From Psychrobacter sp. GP33 (GTDB lineage Bacteria > Pseudomonadota > Gammaproteobacteria > Pseudomonadales > Moraxellaceae): a stretch of DNA of 35,348 bases. The stretch is taken from NCBI RefSeq assembly GCF_014119005.1, contig NZ_JACGYX010000011.1:1-35348 (forward strand), given 5' to 3'. Under the pieces are notes generated by a model that was not told the origin of the DNA, did not search any database, and saw only the letters and a program-made list of their open reading frames with translations. How positions within the stretch are numbered: position 1 is the first letter of the stretch; the number at the start of each line of letters is the position of its first letter. Of the stretch, positions 1-9,300 are shown in pieces. The position numbers were made by a program, and so were the translations under genes.

Positions 1-1
1 T

Positions 2-1501
2 GTCAGCAGTAGTATCGCTGGACGTCGGCAAACCTATAAAGACGGTGACGTCATCCATAATGCTTATCAGGAAACGGCACGTCCACAGGATACTGTTATT
101 GCCCACCTACAGTTTCACATGCGTCATGAAGTACTGAATTTAGAATTACTGGTCCGTCTGTTTGAGCAGATAGGCGCTAATGAGGTACAAGCATGGGTCA
201 ACCATGAGCCGACAGGCAGCTATGCCCGTAGAATGGCTTTCTTGTATGAATGGCTCATGGATCAGCAGTTAGCAGTACCGAGCAATTTGGGCGGTAATTA
301 TGTCGATGCTTTAGATACTAAAAAGCTGGTTACCTCAAGCCCTACGCAGGTTATTAAGAACGCTCGCTGGCGTATCAATGACAATCTAGCAGGAACCCGT
401 CATTTCTGTCCTCAACTGGTGAAAACAGAGTCGTTTACGCACGCAGCAGCACTCGATATTGCCACGATAGTTGACAAGCTGAACGATGAGTTTGGGCAAG
501 ACTTACTGATGCGAGCATCGGTATGGATGACCCTACGAGAGAGTAAAGCCAGCTTTACTATAGAAGGGGAAGGAAAAGAGTTAAAACGTATTGAACGTTT
601 TGCTGATGTAATGGCCCGGCGTACCGGCAAGGGGGATATTCCGCTTGATCCTGAATCGCTGGCAGAATTACAACAAGAGATATTGGGGAGTAAAACGGTC
701 ATTCAGCAGTATGGCATCCGTCAATCCCCCGTTTTTGTGTCGCATACTCAGGTCAATGGCTTTAAAGAGATTGTGCACTATATCGCCCCACCTGCCGATG
801 ACATTGCTAATAAGTTAGAAGGGTTACAGGCATTTATGAAAAAGACCGAGGGACAATCAGCGCTGATCCGTAGTGCCGTTGCCTCCTTTGCTTTTGTGTA
901 TATTCACCCACTAGCGGATGGCAATGGTCGAGTGCATCGCTTTTTGATTAATGATGTGCTCAGACGAGATCAGGTGATTCATGAGCCTATTATCCTACCC
1001 ATATCGCAAGCCATTGCGGAGCACCCCTCAGACCGTTATACCTATGACAAGATTTTAGACAGTGTGTCCGTACCACTCATGAAGCAGATCCGTGACCACT
1101 ATGACTTTGACAAACAGGCCGTTACTTACCCTGATGGTATTCGCTCTAACTTGAACTTCACAAGCAGTCACCTTATTCAACCGGCATGGCGCTTTATGGA
1201 CTTAACGCCTCACGTTCAGTACTTATCAGCACTGATTGCTCATGTCATTGAAAAAGGGATGCACCAAGAGTCACAGTACTTAAGACAACATGACCATGCA
1301 CGTCGGGCAATCAAAGAAATTATTGAGATGCCCAACAGCTATGCCGATAGGATCATTCGCAGTATGCTACAAAATAAAGGCGCTAAGAGTAATAAGCTCG
1401 TTAAGGATTATCCGTTTTTGGCAAATGATGAGACTTGGGATGATATATTTACTGTCGTTTTGGAGACTTTTAAAGATGCTGCTGGTGATTTGGATAGATG
1501 A
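2..1501 (+). CDS. Fic-family protein, 5' end outside the window
   Basis: Predicted Fic-domain enzyme that would transfer AMP (or another phosphate-linked group) to a hydroxyl side chain of a target protein in the cytoplasm. The reading frame is open to base 2 with no start codon before the ATG at 119. The residues encoded before that ATG resemble the usual N-terminal part of this protein family, so the gene probably begins outside the window and 119 is internal. Counting from Met119, the Fic motif HPLADGNGRVHR lies at residues 263-274 with its histidine, acidic residue, GNGR loop and final arginine. SFTIEG at 145-150 fits the (S/T)xxxE(G/N) inhibitory helix, placed before the Fic core as in class II Fic proteins, so the enzyme should be self-inhibited. 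TGA ends it at 1501. The next gene remnants are convergent. No antitoxin partner is visible. The Fic call is firm; the target is unknown. Confidence 0.9.
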   Translation, partial: VSSSIAGRRQTYKDGDVIHNAYQETARPQDTVIAHLQFHMRHEVLNLELLVRLFEQIGANEVQAWVNHEPTGSYARRMAFLYEWLMDQQLAVPSNLGGNYVDALDTKKLVTSSPTQVIKNARWRINDNLAGTRHFCPQLVKTESFTHAAALDIATIVDKLNDEFGQDLLMRASVWMTLRESKASFTIEGEGKELKRIERFADVMARRTGKGDIPLDPESLAELQQEILGSKTVIQQYGIRQSPVFVSHTQVNGFKEIVHYIAPPADDIANKLEGLQAFMKKTEGQSALIRSAVASFAFVYIHPLADGNGRVHRFLINDVLRRDQVIHEPIILPISQAIAEHPSDRYTYDKILDSVSVPLMKQIRDHYDFDKQAVTYPDGIRSNLNFTSSHLIQPAWRFMDLTPHVQYLSALIAHVIEKGMHQESQYLRQHDHARRAIKEIIEMPNSYADRIIRSMLQNKGAKSNKLVKDYPFLANDETWDDIFTVVLETFKDAAGDLDR

Positions 1502-1540
1502 CACCCTGCTTTATGCATGGTTATCTGTTATGAACTAATG

Positions 1541-1600
1541 ATAGATCGTGGTTGTCGATACCCCCCATTCTTTTGCCGCTTTCGTTACCGATATGTTCAT
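1541..1600 (-). pseudogene. 5' remnant of the plasmid HTH gene
   Basis: The minus strand from the ATG at 1600 reads MNISVTKAAKEWGV, the same start as the intact HTH gene at 24877-25377, then homology fades near 1541 just before the fic stop. Only about 20 of 166 codons remain. It is part of the left copy of the long direct repeat. Confidence 0.75.
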
Positions 1601-1634
1601 GTTTCACCTAGTGTTCAAGTGCGTTTTTAGAGGT

Positions 1635-1671
1635 TTGTTCAGTATAACTGTCCAGAACGTTCAGTGAACAA
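1635..1671. promoter_or_regulatory. Conserved inverted repeat upstream of the HTH remnant
   Basis: TTGTTCA (1635-1641) and TGAACAA (1665-1671) are inverted arms around the word AACTGTCCAGAACGTT. The same arrangement sits upstream of the intact HTH gene at 25411-25447. Its survival in both copies fits an operator for the HTH protein, but this is inference. Confidence 0.4.
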
Positions 1672-1727
1672 CTATGGCACTAACCGACCTATTTAAGCAA
1701 ATGACATAAACGCACCATACCTAAGCA

Positions 1728-1970
1728 TCAAGCCACCCGATGCTTCTTAAAATTCTCTACCTGCTCAAATACTTCTTTATACACCTCGCCACGATCAATG
1801 GGCGGATAGCCTCACTCATCGAGTAACATCATTAGGTCGAATTGAAGCTCAGCCTTGATATTCTCAGGCTTGTTCCAGTCGGTGTACTTGGCTTTATCAT
1901 CAATCACTTGTTTGACGGCTTTGGACAGCTCTAGCAGCTTGTCCTCAGGATAGGTAAAGTTGTATTTATG
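1728..1970 (-). pseudogene. 3' remnant of hsdR (about 81 codons, with premature stop)
   Basis: The minus strand encodes the last ~80 residues of a type I restriction R subunit, closely matching the end of the intact hsdR at 25504-25746, including the shared terminal residues RVA and TGA stop. The tryptophan codon of the LLDEWGYPP segment is TGA here (1812-1814), so even this fragment cannot be read through. Homology stops abruptly at 1970, beyond which the DNA is AT-rich and unrelated. Divergence from the intact copy is roughly one base in ten by eye, so this is not a recent duplicate. Confidence 0.85.
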
Positions 1971-2516
1971 GACTAATTAAAGTGGTTTTACTACATTAGT
2001 CTGTTTTAGCTTGAGTATTGGTTTGAATAGTTGATTTCTCTGGATCATATCTCATTTAGTATAAGTATCAATAATAAAGAGAAACAACATAAATAAATAT
2101 TATCGACAAATTTTATATTAACTTAGTTGTTTGAAACATATAATTAAATCCAATACATATTTTACTGTCAGGCTATCTGATTAGAACCTTTCAAGATATT
2201 TTCTATGGGATTGCAGTCTCTTTTGAATTTAAAGATGACCATAATCCAGTTTTAATATTTTAAAAAACGCTAAAAAAATTCGTATAATTGCCTAGGCTAT
2301 AAAATGCACAAATCCTATCTACAAATCAATACACATAGCTTTTGTATCAAAGTATTTACTGGCATTATTTAACACAACTATGTCAGTTTCAAGGTGGCGG
2401 TAAACAGCCTATAACATAGTTCACCGCCTAGCTACCCGCTCATACTTGTCCTGTATGAACTGCGGATTAGCCACCATAAACAATTACCTAAAGCAAAAGG
2501 ACCTATTAACTGCATG
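1971..2516. other. AT-rich intergenic region, no gene seen
   Basis: Between the hsdR remnant and the 3' end of the Tc locus. The stretch is very AT-rich, with stops in all frames and no plausible gene. It contains a GC-rich inverted repeat near 2396-2428 and a half-site resembling a XerC arm at 2277-2287 that lacks a convincing second arm. Confidence 0.6.
2396..2428 (-). terminator. Hairpin downstream of the Tc operon
   Basis: Arms GGCGGTAAAC (2396-2405) and GTTCACCGCC (2419-2428) pair at nine of ten positions around a 13-base loop, in otherwise AT-rich DNA about 90 bp past the stop of the last Tc gene. There is no U-tract on the minus strand, so it could be a Rho-dependent or 3'-end stabilising hairpin rather than a classical terminator. 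Confidence 0.35.
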
Positions 2517-5500
2517 TTATTCCAAATCACTCCACGCTACTGCAATCCACAAGTCTGACATTGCACTTGTTTCAAAAAATAGCTCTAGCTCTCCCTCAGG
2601 TGTCTTGGGCAGTCCTATCTTAGTGAGTTTGCCGACGAGCAGATTACCAAAGGAGAGATCCTTACTGAGTGAATCTTTATTACCGTTGTTGTCTGACACA
2701 TTAAGACTATTGGGAATTTTCTCCTCTGTACTCTTGGCCAGAATATCGACCCGCGTCACATTTTTTAGCCGACCTTGACTCCAGAACGGGTAATGTTCTG
2801 CGCGTAGGTTGAGTACCAGTTCGGCAGGGTCTGTTTGGCTCTGAAACTTGGCCCATTCAGTTGGGAACTCATGACGCACGGAGAACAAGCGTACAGAACC
2901 AGCAGCTTGAGCTTCGCTGATGCGCTCTTTTATATATCCAATTGCTCCGCTGCGCAGCAGTTCACCTCCCTCTCGAGCCGTATAGCGAATGTGCAAGATA
3001 ACATCGCTAATTGTTTGATAGTCAAACTGTGCTGGGTCTTCTTTACTTGGATCCGCTGGTAGTTGCAGTTGCCATTCGCTAATAGCACCCGAATTCTCAA
3101 ACGGCAGATAGCGTTCGTCACGAAGGTTGGTCTCAAATAGCCCGCTGTCGTTTTGAGCAGAGCTGGTAACAATAGATTGGAGGCTACCGAAATTATCGCT
3201 GAAACGGTCGTCCTCAGCGTCTTCACGAGCATAGATGCCATCTCGCAAAATTTGTGTCTTGCGGATGCTGCTTTTAAGCAACGTCAGTGTGCAGTTGACG
3301 CTGGCGTAAGGGCCGGTCACGCAGGGGACGCTCAACGATACGGTCTTGATGCGCCGGAAGTAATGACCTGGGCCATCCATGTCGAAGAGTGACTCAGAGA
3401 GCTTTAAAGTGCAGCGGCCGGTAGTGCGCAACTGGATAAGCGCCAGTGGGCTCACCTGGAGCAGGCTGACGTGCTTGGTCAACTCGTATTCACGCTGGTT
3501 TAGCTCGTAGTAAGCCATCTCCATGCGCTTGACATCCAGATAGAGTTTTTCGCCAGCTAAAAGCCCTTCCTTACCGGCCAGATAACCGAATTTAAGATAA
3601 CTCAACTCGGGATTGCCAAGCTCGTGCTGCAAGGCACGCTCCGCTTTCTTAGCAATGTCAAAAGCAAATTGGAAACACTGTGCGTACAATCCCTTTACCT
3701 CACGCTTCATCCATGCATACAGTGCTTTGTTAGTTTCCTTAGCATTTCTTGCAGTACCTTCCGCATTTAGGAAATACTCGATCTCCTCAGCGTGCTTCAT
3801 CTGCTGGCGGTGATTTTTCAATTCAAGTTCGGCGATGGCTTCGCGAATTTGTGCGCCGCGGAGTTGTTTAAATATTTGACTTATTTCTCCAGCTGCAAGG
3901 TTACTCTGGAAGGCCCAGTCTTGTTCTCGGCGGGCGTATGAGTCTATTCGACTTGCTCTTCTTGCCTCAAAGTTTAATCGTTCGGCGATTCCTCTCTCGG
4001 CATTTGCATATGCAGCAAATGCCGAAGCAACATTCTGCCCACCGAAAGTAGTAGCACCCCCAAAACCCAAAGGTTGGGCACTTATTTCAAACTGCGGAAC
4101 AATGGCTGCAACAGAACTAGCTATGTTTGTAATGCTAGCAATATCGCTGTATATTTGTGCTTCTTCTAGAAGTAATAGTTCCCGCACTTCATGCGAACTA
4201 AGAATTTTTCCACCGTTAAGAAACTGAGCAACTTGGGAGAGCACATCCGTGGCAATATCTATCTTAATCTCGCGCAGACCTATCTCTGGCTCCTGCATCG
4301 CAAACTTCATTTTGCTTAAGCTATCTGTATCTAGCTCTTCAAGATCAGGAATCGCTTGCTCTATCTCATCAACCTTCTTGCCCAGTTGCTGTTCGTAGTA
4401 ACTGTAACGCTGCACCGCGAGCGCTAGTGATTCAAGTAAGCCTTCTCTGGACTTGATGGCCTCCTGTAGCTGGCCATAGCGCACATGTTCAACCATATCC
4501 ATGATCACACGCTCATGTTTAGCACGTAGCAAGGTCATAGCCTCACCGTCTTCTTTCTCCATCGCTGAGAGTAATTGATTGCCCAAAGATTTAACTTCCT
4601 GAACAATTTCGGATGCTTTCTGCACCAATAGCTGGAAGCGAACCAGCGGTAACGGCTGGTTGAGGCCGTTCACGATAGCACCTACATCCAGGCCTGCCGC
4701 AGTCGCTCTCGCCAGCATTGCTGGATCAATAGGCGGCTCGAACAGGGCAAGTTGGCGGAAAGTACCCTGCATGTTCAAGCTATTGCGGATCTTAAACAGG
4801 CGATCGCCCACTGTATCCCAGTAGCCGAGTAGCTTGTCGTTGCGTGGTACGCAGAAATAGAGCGCCTTGCCCAGGCTTCGAAGGGTAGCCAGCCTTGGGT
4901 TGTCGCCCGAATCAGACGCTGGGAACGGCATCAGGTCGAATGGTAGTTCGGGTTCCATGTCTCGCATGACGGAGCCGAACTGCTTCAGATCGTTACGCAA
5001 ATTGTCATAAGTCTGTCGCCGTACCGTTCCCTTTTTGGGCACAGGCAGGGGCTTAGGCCCCAATATATTTGCAGCCAGCACGTAGAGCATCAATGCTTCG
5101 TCAATAGCTTCGCCGGTGTCCTGTCGAAATAGCGAATCGCCCCAGGCAATCAGGTTATCTAGGTAGGCCATGATAGTCTTGTACATATACGCCTGCTGCC
5201 GATAGCGGGCGATTACGTGCGGACGGAACGGCGCGTTTTTCCATGCTTCGATGCTTTGGATAGTCTCATTACGCAGCGGCGCATCGGCGCCTGTGGCGAG
5301 GTTAACTAAGATTTCCTCGATCTTCTCGACATCAGTATACTGAAACGGACGCACTTTCCAGAAACGTTCAGGAGTTGGACCATCGCTGTCGTCGGTAGGG
5401 TCGAAAAGAAAATGGAACCAGCGCTGCGCATCGGCAAAGCGCTGGTTCTTGCTCAGGTGAATGGCGATGGTAATCGGCACATGGAAGAAGAGCTCCCAAT

Positions 5501-6302
5501 TGTAGACGGAGTAAGCACCGGCAGACGAGAAGTCGAGATCCTTAGTCGGATAGGGCCTGTGCACGTGCTTGGACTCCGGATCATAGCTGGCTTCAAAGAA
5601 ATCCGCATACAGGTCACTGACGGGTCGCATGCGCCTGCGCAGAACATTGACGTTGATCGCGCCAGGGATGCCGATTTCAGTGCCCGCCGCGAGAACCACC
5701 ATGGTACCTGCCGGAATGCTCGCCACAGTGCCGTCGAGCAGTGCGATCTGGGTAGCATTGACGAGTTGGATCGGCGTATCGATAGACACCGCCGCCTGCC
5801 TGGCGCCCGTAAGCGTGAGCGTGCCCCGAGGATAGGGCGTCGGCTGGACGTGTTCGACAAGTGTAAGGGCTGTGCCACCCTCAACTCTCGCAATAGCAAG
5901 GCCGCTAAGTTTCAGATCATTACCCTTCTCGAGTTCCACGGAGACGCCGCCCTCGGCGGTCGCAGTAGCCTTATCCAGAAGACCAATGCGAGCAGCGCCT
6001 GGGACCGATGCCTTAACGTTGCCGCCCAGCTCGACATCCACTCCATAGGGTAGAGATATCTCACCTGGAGCATATTCCGTATCCGCAGCCTGCAATCCGG
6101 TCGTGCCTTTGCGCAACAATCGCTGTGTGAGCGGCTGCACGTAGGGATGCTGATGTAGGTAGAAGCGGTACGTGAGTTCTCGCTCCTGGATGACAAAGTA
6201 CTTGGTCTCTTGTGTCTCGATGACGCGGCGGAGATGGTAGACTAACTCGGTATCGAGATGGCCGTGAAACGTCTTCATCTTGAACATTAGTTCTTTGTTC
6301 AT
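2517..6302 (-). CDS. Tc toxin TcA subunit, C-terminal part (pore and TcB-binding)
   Basis: Second half of a split Tc toxin A subunit (1261 aa), which forms the translocation channel through which the TcC effector enters a target cell. Residues 40-75 match the end of the neuraminidase-like region (FYLHQHPYV) and 255-300 carry the typical TcA stretch with YNWELFFHVP and RWFHFLFDPT. Long helices around 560-900 fit the channel shaft; the glycine-rich GFGGATTFGGQN near 735 matches the pore tip; residues ~955-1261, with GRCTLKLSESLFD and DGPGHYFRRIK, match the TcB-binding domain. A beta-rich stretch at ~78-222, dominated by G, V, A and T, interrupts the normal order. The ATG lies 5 bp after the stop of the N-terminal gene, whose 3' end supplies a GAGAGGG ribosome site, so translation is probably coupled. 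The closest design parallel is the YenA1/YenA2 split TcA. Confidence 0.9.
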   Translation of the reverse strand: MNKELMFKMKTFHGHLDTELVYHLRRVIETQETKYFVIQERELTYRFYLHQHPYVQPLTQRLLRKGTTGLQAADTEYAPGEISLPYGVDVELGGNVKASVPGAARIGLLDKATATAEGGVSVELEKGNDLKLSGLAIARVEGGTALTLVEHVQPTPYPRGTLTLTGARQAAVSIDTPIQLVNATQIALLDGTVASIPAGTMVVLAAGTEIGIPGAINVNVLRRRMRPVSDLYADFFEASYDPESKHVHRPYPTKDLDFSSAGAYSVYNWELFFHVPITIAIHLSKNQRFADAQRWFHFLFDPTDDSDGPTPERFWKVRPFQYTDVEKIEEILVNLATGADAPLRNETIQSIEAWKNAPFRPHVIARYRQQAYMYKTIMAYLDNLIAWGDSLFRQDTGEAIDEALMLYVLAANILGPKPLPVPKKGTVRRQTYDNLRNDLKQFGSVMRDMEPELPFDLMPFPASDSGDNPRLATLRSLGKALYFCVPRNDKLLGYWDTVGDRLFKIRNSLNMQGTFRQLALFEPPIDPAMLARATAAGLDVGAIVNGLNQPLPLVRFQLLVQKASEIVQEVKSLGNQLLSAMEKEDGEAMTLLRAKHERVIMDMVEHVRYGQLQEAIKSREGLLESLALAVQRYSYYEQQLGKKVDEIEQAIPDLEELDTDSLSKMKFAMQEPEIGLREIKIDIATDVLSQVAQFLNGGKILSSHEVRELLLLEEAQIYSDIASITNIASSVAAIVPQFEISAQPLGFGGATTFGGQNVASAFAAYANAERGIAERLNFEARRASRIDSYARREQDWAFQSNLAAGEISQIFKQLRGAQIREAIAELELKNHRQQMKHAEEIEYFLNAEGTARNAKETNKALYAWMKREVKGLYAQCFQFAFDIAKKAERALQHELGNPELSYLKFGYLAGKEGLLAGEKLYLDVKRMEMAYYELNQREYELTKHVSLLQVSPLALIQLRTTGRCTLKLSESLFDMDGPGHYFRRIKTVSLSVPCVTGPYASVNCTLTLLKSSIRKTQILRDGIYAREDAEDDRFSDNFGSLQSIVTSSAQNDSGLFETNLRDERYLPFENSGAISEWQLQLPADPSKEDPAQFDYQTISDVILHIRYTAREGGELLRSGAIGYIKERISEAQAAGSVRLFSVRHEFPTEWAKFQSQTDPAELVLNLRAEHYPFWSQGRLKNVTRVDILAKSTEEKIPNSLNVSDNNGNKDSLSKDLSFGNLLVGKLTKIGLPKTPEGELELFFETSAMSDLWIAVAWSDLE

Positions 6303-6307
6303 ATCGT

Positions 6308-9300
6308 TTACCCTCTCTTAGTTCTGACCGAAGCGAGTACGCCGGCGTCGAAACTGGACTGGTTTAGGTCGGTGAAGTTCTTTTCTAGCGCTGAATTGAG
6401 ACCCGCAGCGCCCACGATATTCAGTCCCCCGCCGATCTCTCGGAGACCAGATCTCTCGAAGGATTCTGCGTCACTCATCATGATACTGCTGCCACTGGCC
6501 AATTCGCTCCCCGCATTAACGTTCACGCGTCCAAGGCCGATCGCAGAATCAGTAGCGTCTCGAATCTCAATCCCAGCTTGACCGAACGGGCCTATCAACA
6601 CTTTGTCGCGATTGATCGCAGACACGGGGTTGATCAGCCAGTCTCGATCGAGGATAGGGTTGATAAGCGAATCGTGGTGGATTTTTGAAAGCCAGTCATC
6701 GTCGGGCATCGGTATCGGCCACTTCCGTGGGATATCCGGAATGATGACAATGTCTGGGTTCAACTCATGATTGGGTTTCGGTGTTCTCGTTACCCATTCT
6801 TGCCACTTCTCGATAGTCGTCTCAGTAAGATTCGGTTCAACGAAGAACGTGTGCCGATTGTCCTGATAGAAGACCGGTTTCATAAGAGTGGCAATCTCGC
6901 CCACACTATTCCTGATTGCCGCTTCGACCGCATTCGGATTGGTCGCGCCCCGATACGCGTCCTTAGAAACACCCAGCGCCGTGAGGTGATTGTTACACGG
7001 CAGGAGCGTGTAATTCTTACCCTTCTTCAGAATATTGGGGTTGACGGACGGCGGGGTCTTGCCGGGCTCGGTCGTGATCCATTCCTTGAAGCTGACCTTG
7101 AGTGGACCGTTGCCCTTATACCGGTTGGCAATACCGATATTGGCGCTGCTAAACGGATTGGCTGGCTTATCCGTATACTCACCGCGCTCGGGTGCGCTGT
7201 TGCGTCCTGCCAAGTAAAAGGCGTGTTGAAACGGGTGATGTAAATGGACAAACACTCCACCCTCCTCTCCGTCTTCATACAGCTCCTTTGTGACGTGTAC
7301 GAAGACGGACTTAGGATTAAACCAATTAAGCCCCCTAGCCACAACGGCACTAGGCGATGTGAGGCCTCCAGATTCACGCGTTGTCCACTTCCCCTCCACG
7401 TACTCACTCCAGTGCAGGTATGCTTCAACATCTTTCTTAGGCGCTGGAATAACAATACGTTTCATGGTGTCGTCAATAGTCGTGTTCCCAGCGGGTTGCT
7501 GAGCCTTCTCCAGGAAGGTAATCCAAAATAGATACAATCGATCACGCCAGATCACTGGCGCCAAGTGGTCGCCCTCAATCTCGGTGCTCACTGGCTCCCA
7601 AGGCGACCACATCTGGTGGGCATAGCGGCGATAAAAGTACTTGTGCGGCTGACTGTACGTGCGGCCAAACACATGCAGGGTACGCAGCGCCGAATCGACG
7701 TTGTCCTCAATGTGCATAGCGCAGATATCCAGCCTCGCCAGCTCGTCTAGCTTTTTCAAGTAATTGAGGAAAGCGTCCTCGACGAGTTCTCTGGAAACAT
7801 CGCCCTGCAATAGCGCGCCCTCAAATTCGCTGAATAAATGTGTTTTATCGTCGCGAAACTCTGGCTCCAACCAGTTTTCTGGGAAAAGGAATATCTTGCG
7901 GTTTGCCTCCCACACGCGATAGCGATTCATCCACTCCCATTGCTTGCTATTGATGGTCGATGGCTGAACCTTAGGTTCGAGATTAAGCAGGCAGCGCTGG
8001 ATGAACAATTGCAATGAGGCGTTTGCCAGACGGATGCGCGAGGTTTGTACCACCGGCTCCATACCGGGGTCGATGAGGAAATACTCATACAGCTGCTCTA
8101 AGCGGTCGAACCCATGCTGGTGCATTACGTAGGACGCCAGCGCATCACGCTGTCGCGCTCGCAGCTTGTCGAAGATCGGCTGGGCAACACGCTGCCAGGT
8201 CTCTTGCTCAAAGCATGCTTTGATGGCTTCCTTGAGATTCGAGGCAATCTCAGGATACTGTGTCGGACTTGCCTTCGTGCTGACGATCCTCGTCCACTCC
8301 AGCAGCGAGGCCACCGGTACCTGGAAGCGCTCGACCACTTGAAGCGCGGCCCACAGCCGCTCCAGTGGCTCTTCGCTTGCAAAGCTCGGCTGTTCGGCCA
8401 ATGCCCGTGCCACCACTTTTACGGTCGTTTCGTCGTGGCGTGTAAGCTGGCCGATCAACGAATAGACTACCTTGTCCAAGCGGTCCGGAGCAGCCGTCCC
8501 GTTAGCCTCGAAGATACCGATCAGGTCATCGGTGCCGCCGGCGAGATCACGTTTCAATCGTGCGTAAGCCGCCAGGCGCAAAAATTGCTTGAAAAGCGTG
8601 AACGTCAGCGCGCCAGTGTTATCGCTATCCTGGGTAGGCAGCGCGCTCAATGACACGCCGTCGAAGTCGTCAGCATGTCTTGATATATAGCGCAGCTCGC
8701 GCTCATTGAGCCCTAGCGTCTGAAGCAATTGCAGCGCCTTTGTCAAAAGCACTTGCGCGCGGCCGCTGCGCTGGACTGCAGACTCGGTATACAATGTCAA
8801 CTGCGCCAGCCAATCTTTGGGCAGTGTTTCACCCTGTACGCGTAGTTGCGCGTCGCTGCCGTCCAGGTTGCGAAGCTCAAGTGTGAAGTGATAGGGCACG
8901 CCGGGTTTTAATTCTACGTACTCTTTTTCTTTCTTACCCAGTTCCTCGTTGTCCTGGGTCGCTTTGCCGGTGAACACGGGGCCGGGTAAATGAGCGAAGC
9001 TTAACTCCGCTTCGGCGTCTTTCTTATCCAACTCGGCAAAGAATCGATATACTCCGGCCGCAGGGACTTCGAGCCAACCCTCCAGCCGAGCGCTGTTGGT
9101 GCCAGGCGGCTTGAGCGAATTGCCAGCACCGTCCTTCAGACTGGTGTCGGCGTCAGCGAGGAGTACGCTTGGTGCCGCGGGATCGGCAGACTCCGGAGGG
9201 GGCATCGGCTCGACGTAGAAGCGGGCACTGACGCCAGGTTTACCAATCGCAACGAAAGCATTCAACAGCGGTTGCGTGTTTTGCGTCGGATCGGCTAGCA

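Larger units (their letters stand above)
1541..1970. repeat. Left copy of long imperfect direct repeat
   Basis: About 430 bp aligning with 25318-25746 in the same orientation. It spans the first ~20 codons of the HTH gene, its upstream region and the last ~81 codons of hsdR. Identity is roughly 89% over the hsdR part, counted by eye. With the right copy it brackets the Tc toxin locus and the first repB. Confidence 0.85.

Noticed and set aside
119..1501. Taking ATG 119 as the true start of the Fic gene
   Set aside because: The frame is open to base 2 and the upstream residues look like normal family sequence, so the start is probably outside the window.
2277..2307. Possible plasmid dif (XerC/XerD) site in AT-rich DNA left of the Tc locus
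   Set aside because: Only the XerC-like arm (AATTCGTATAA) fits; the second arm and spacer length match poorly and no partner site was found.
5412..6053. 213-codon plus-strand open frame within tcA
   Set aside because: It is the GC-rich antisense shadow of the TcA C-terminal gene, has no ribosome site and no protein-like motif.
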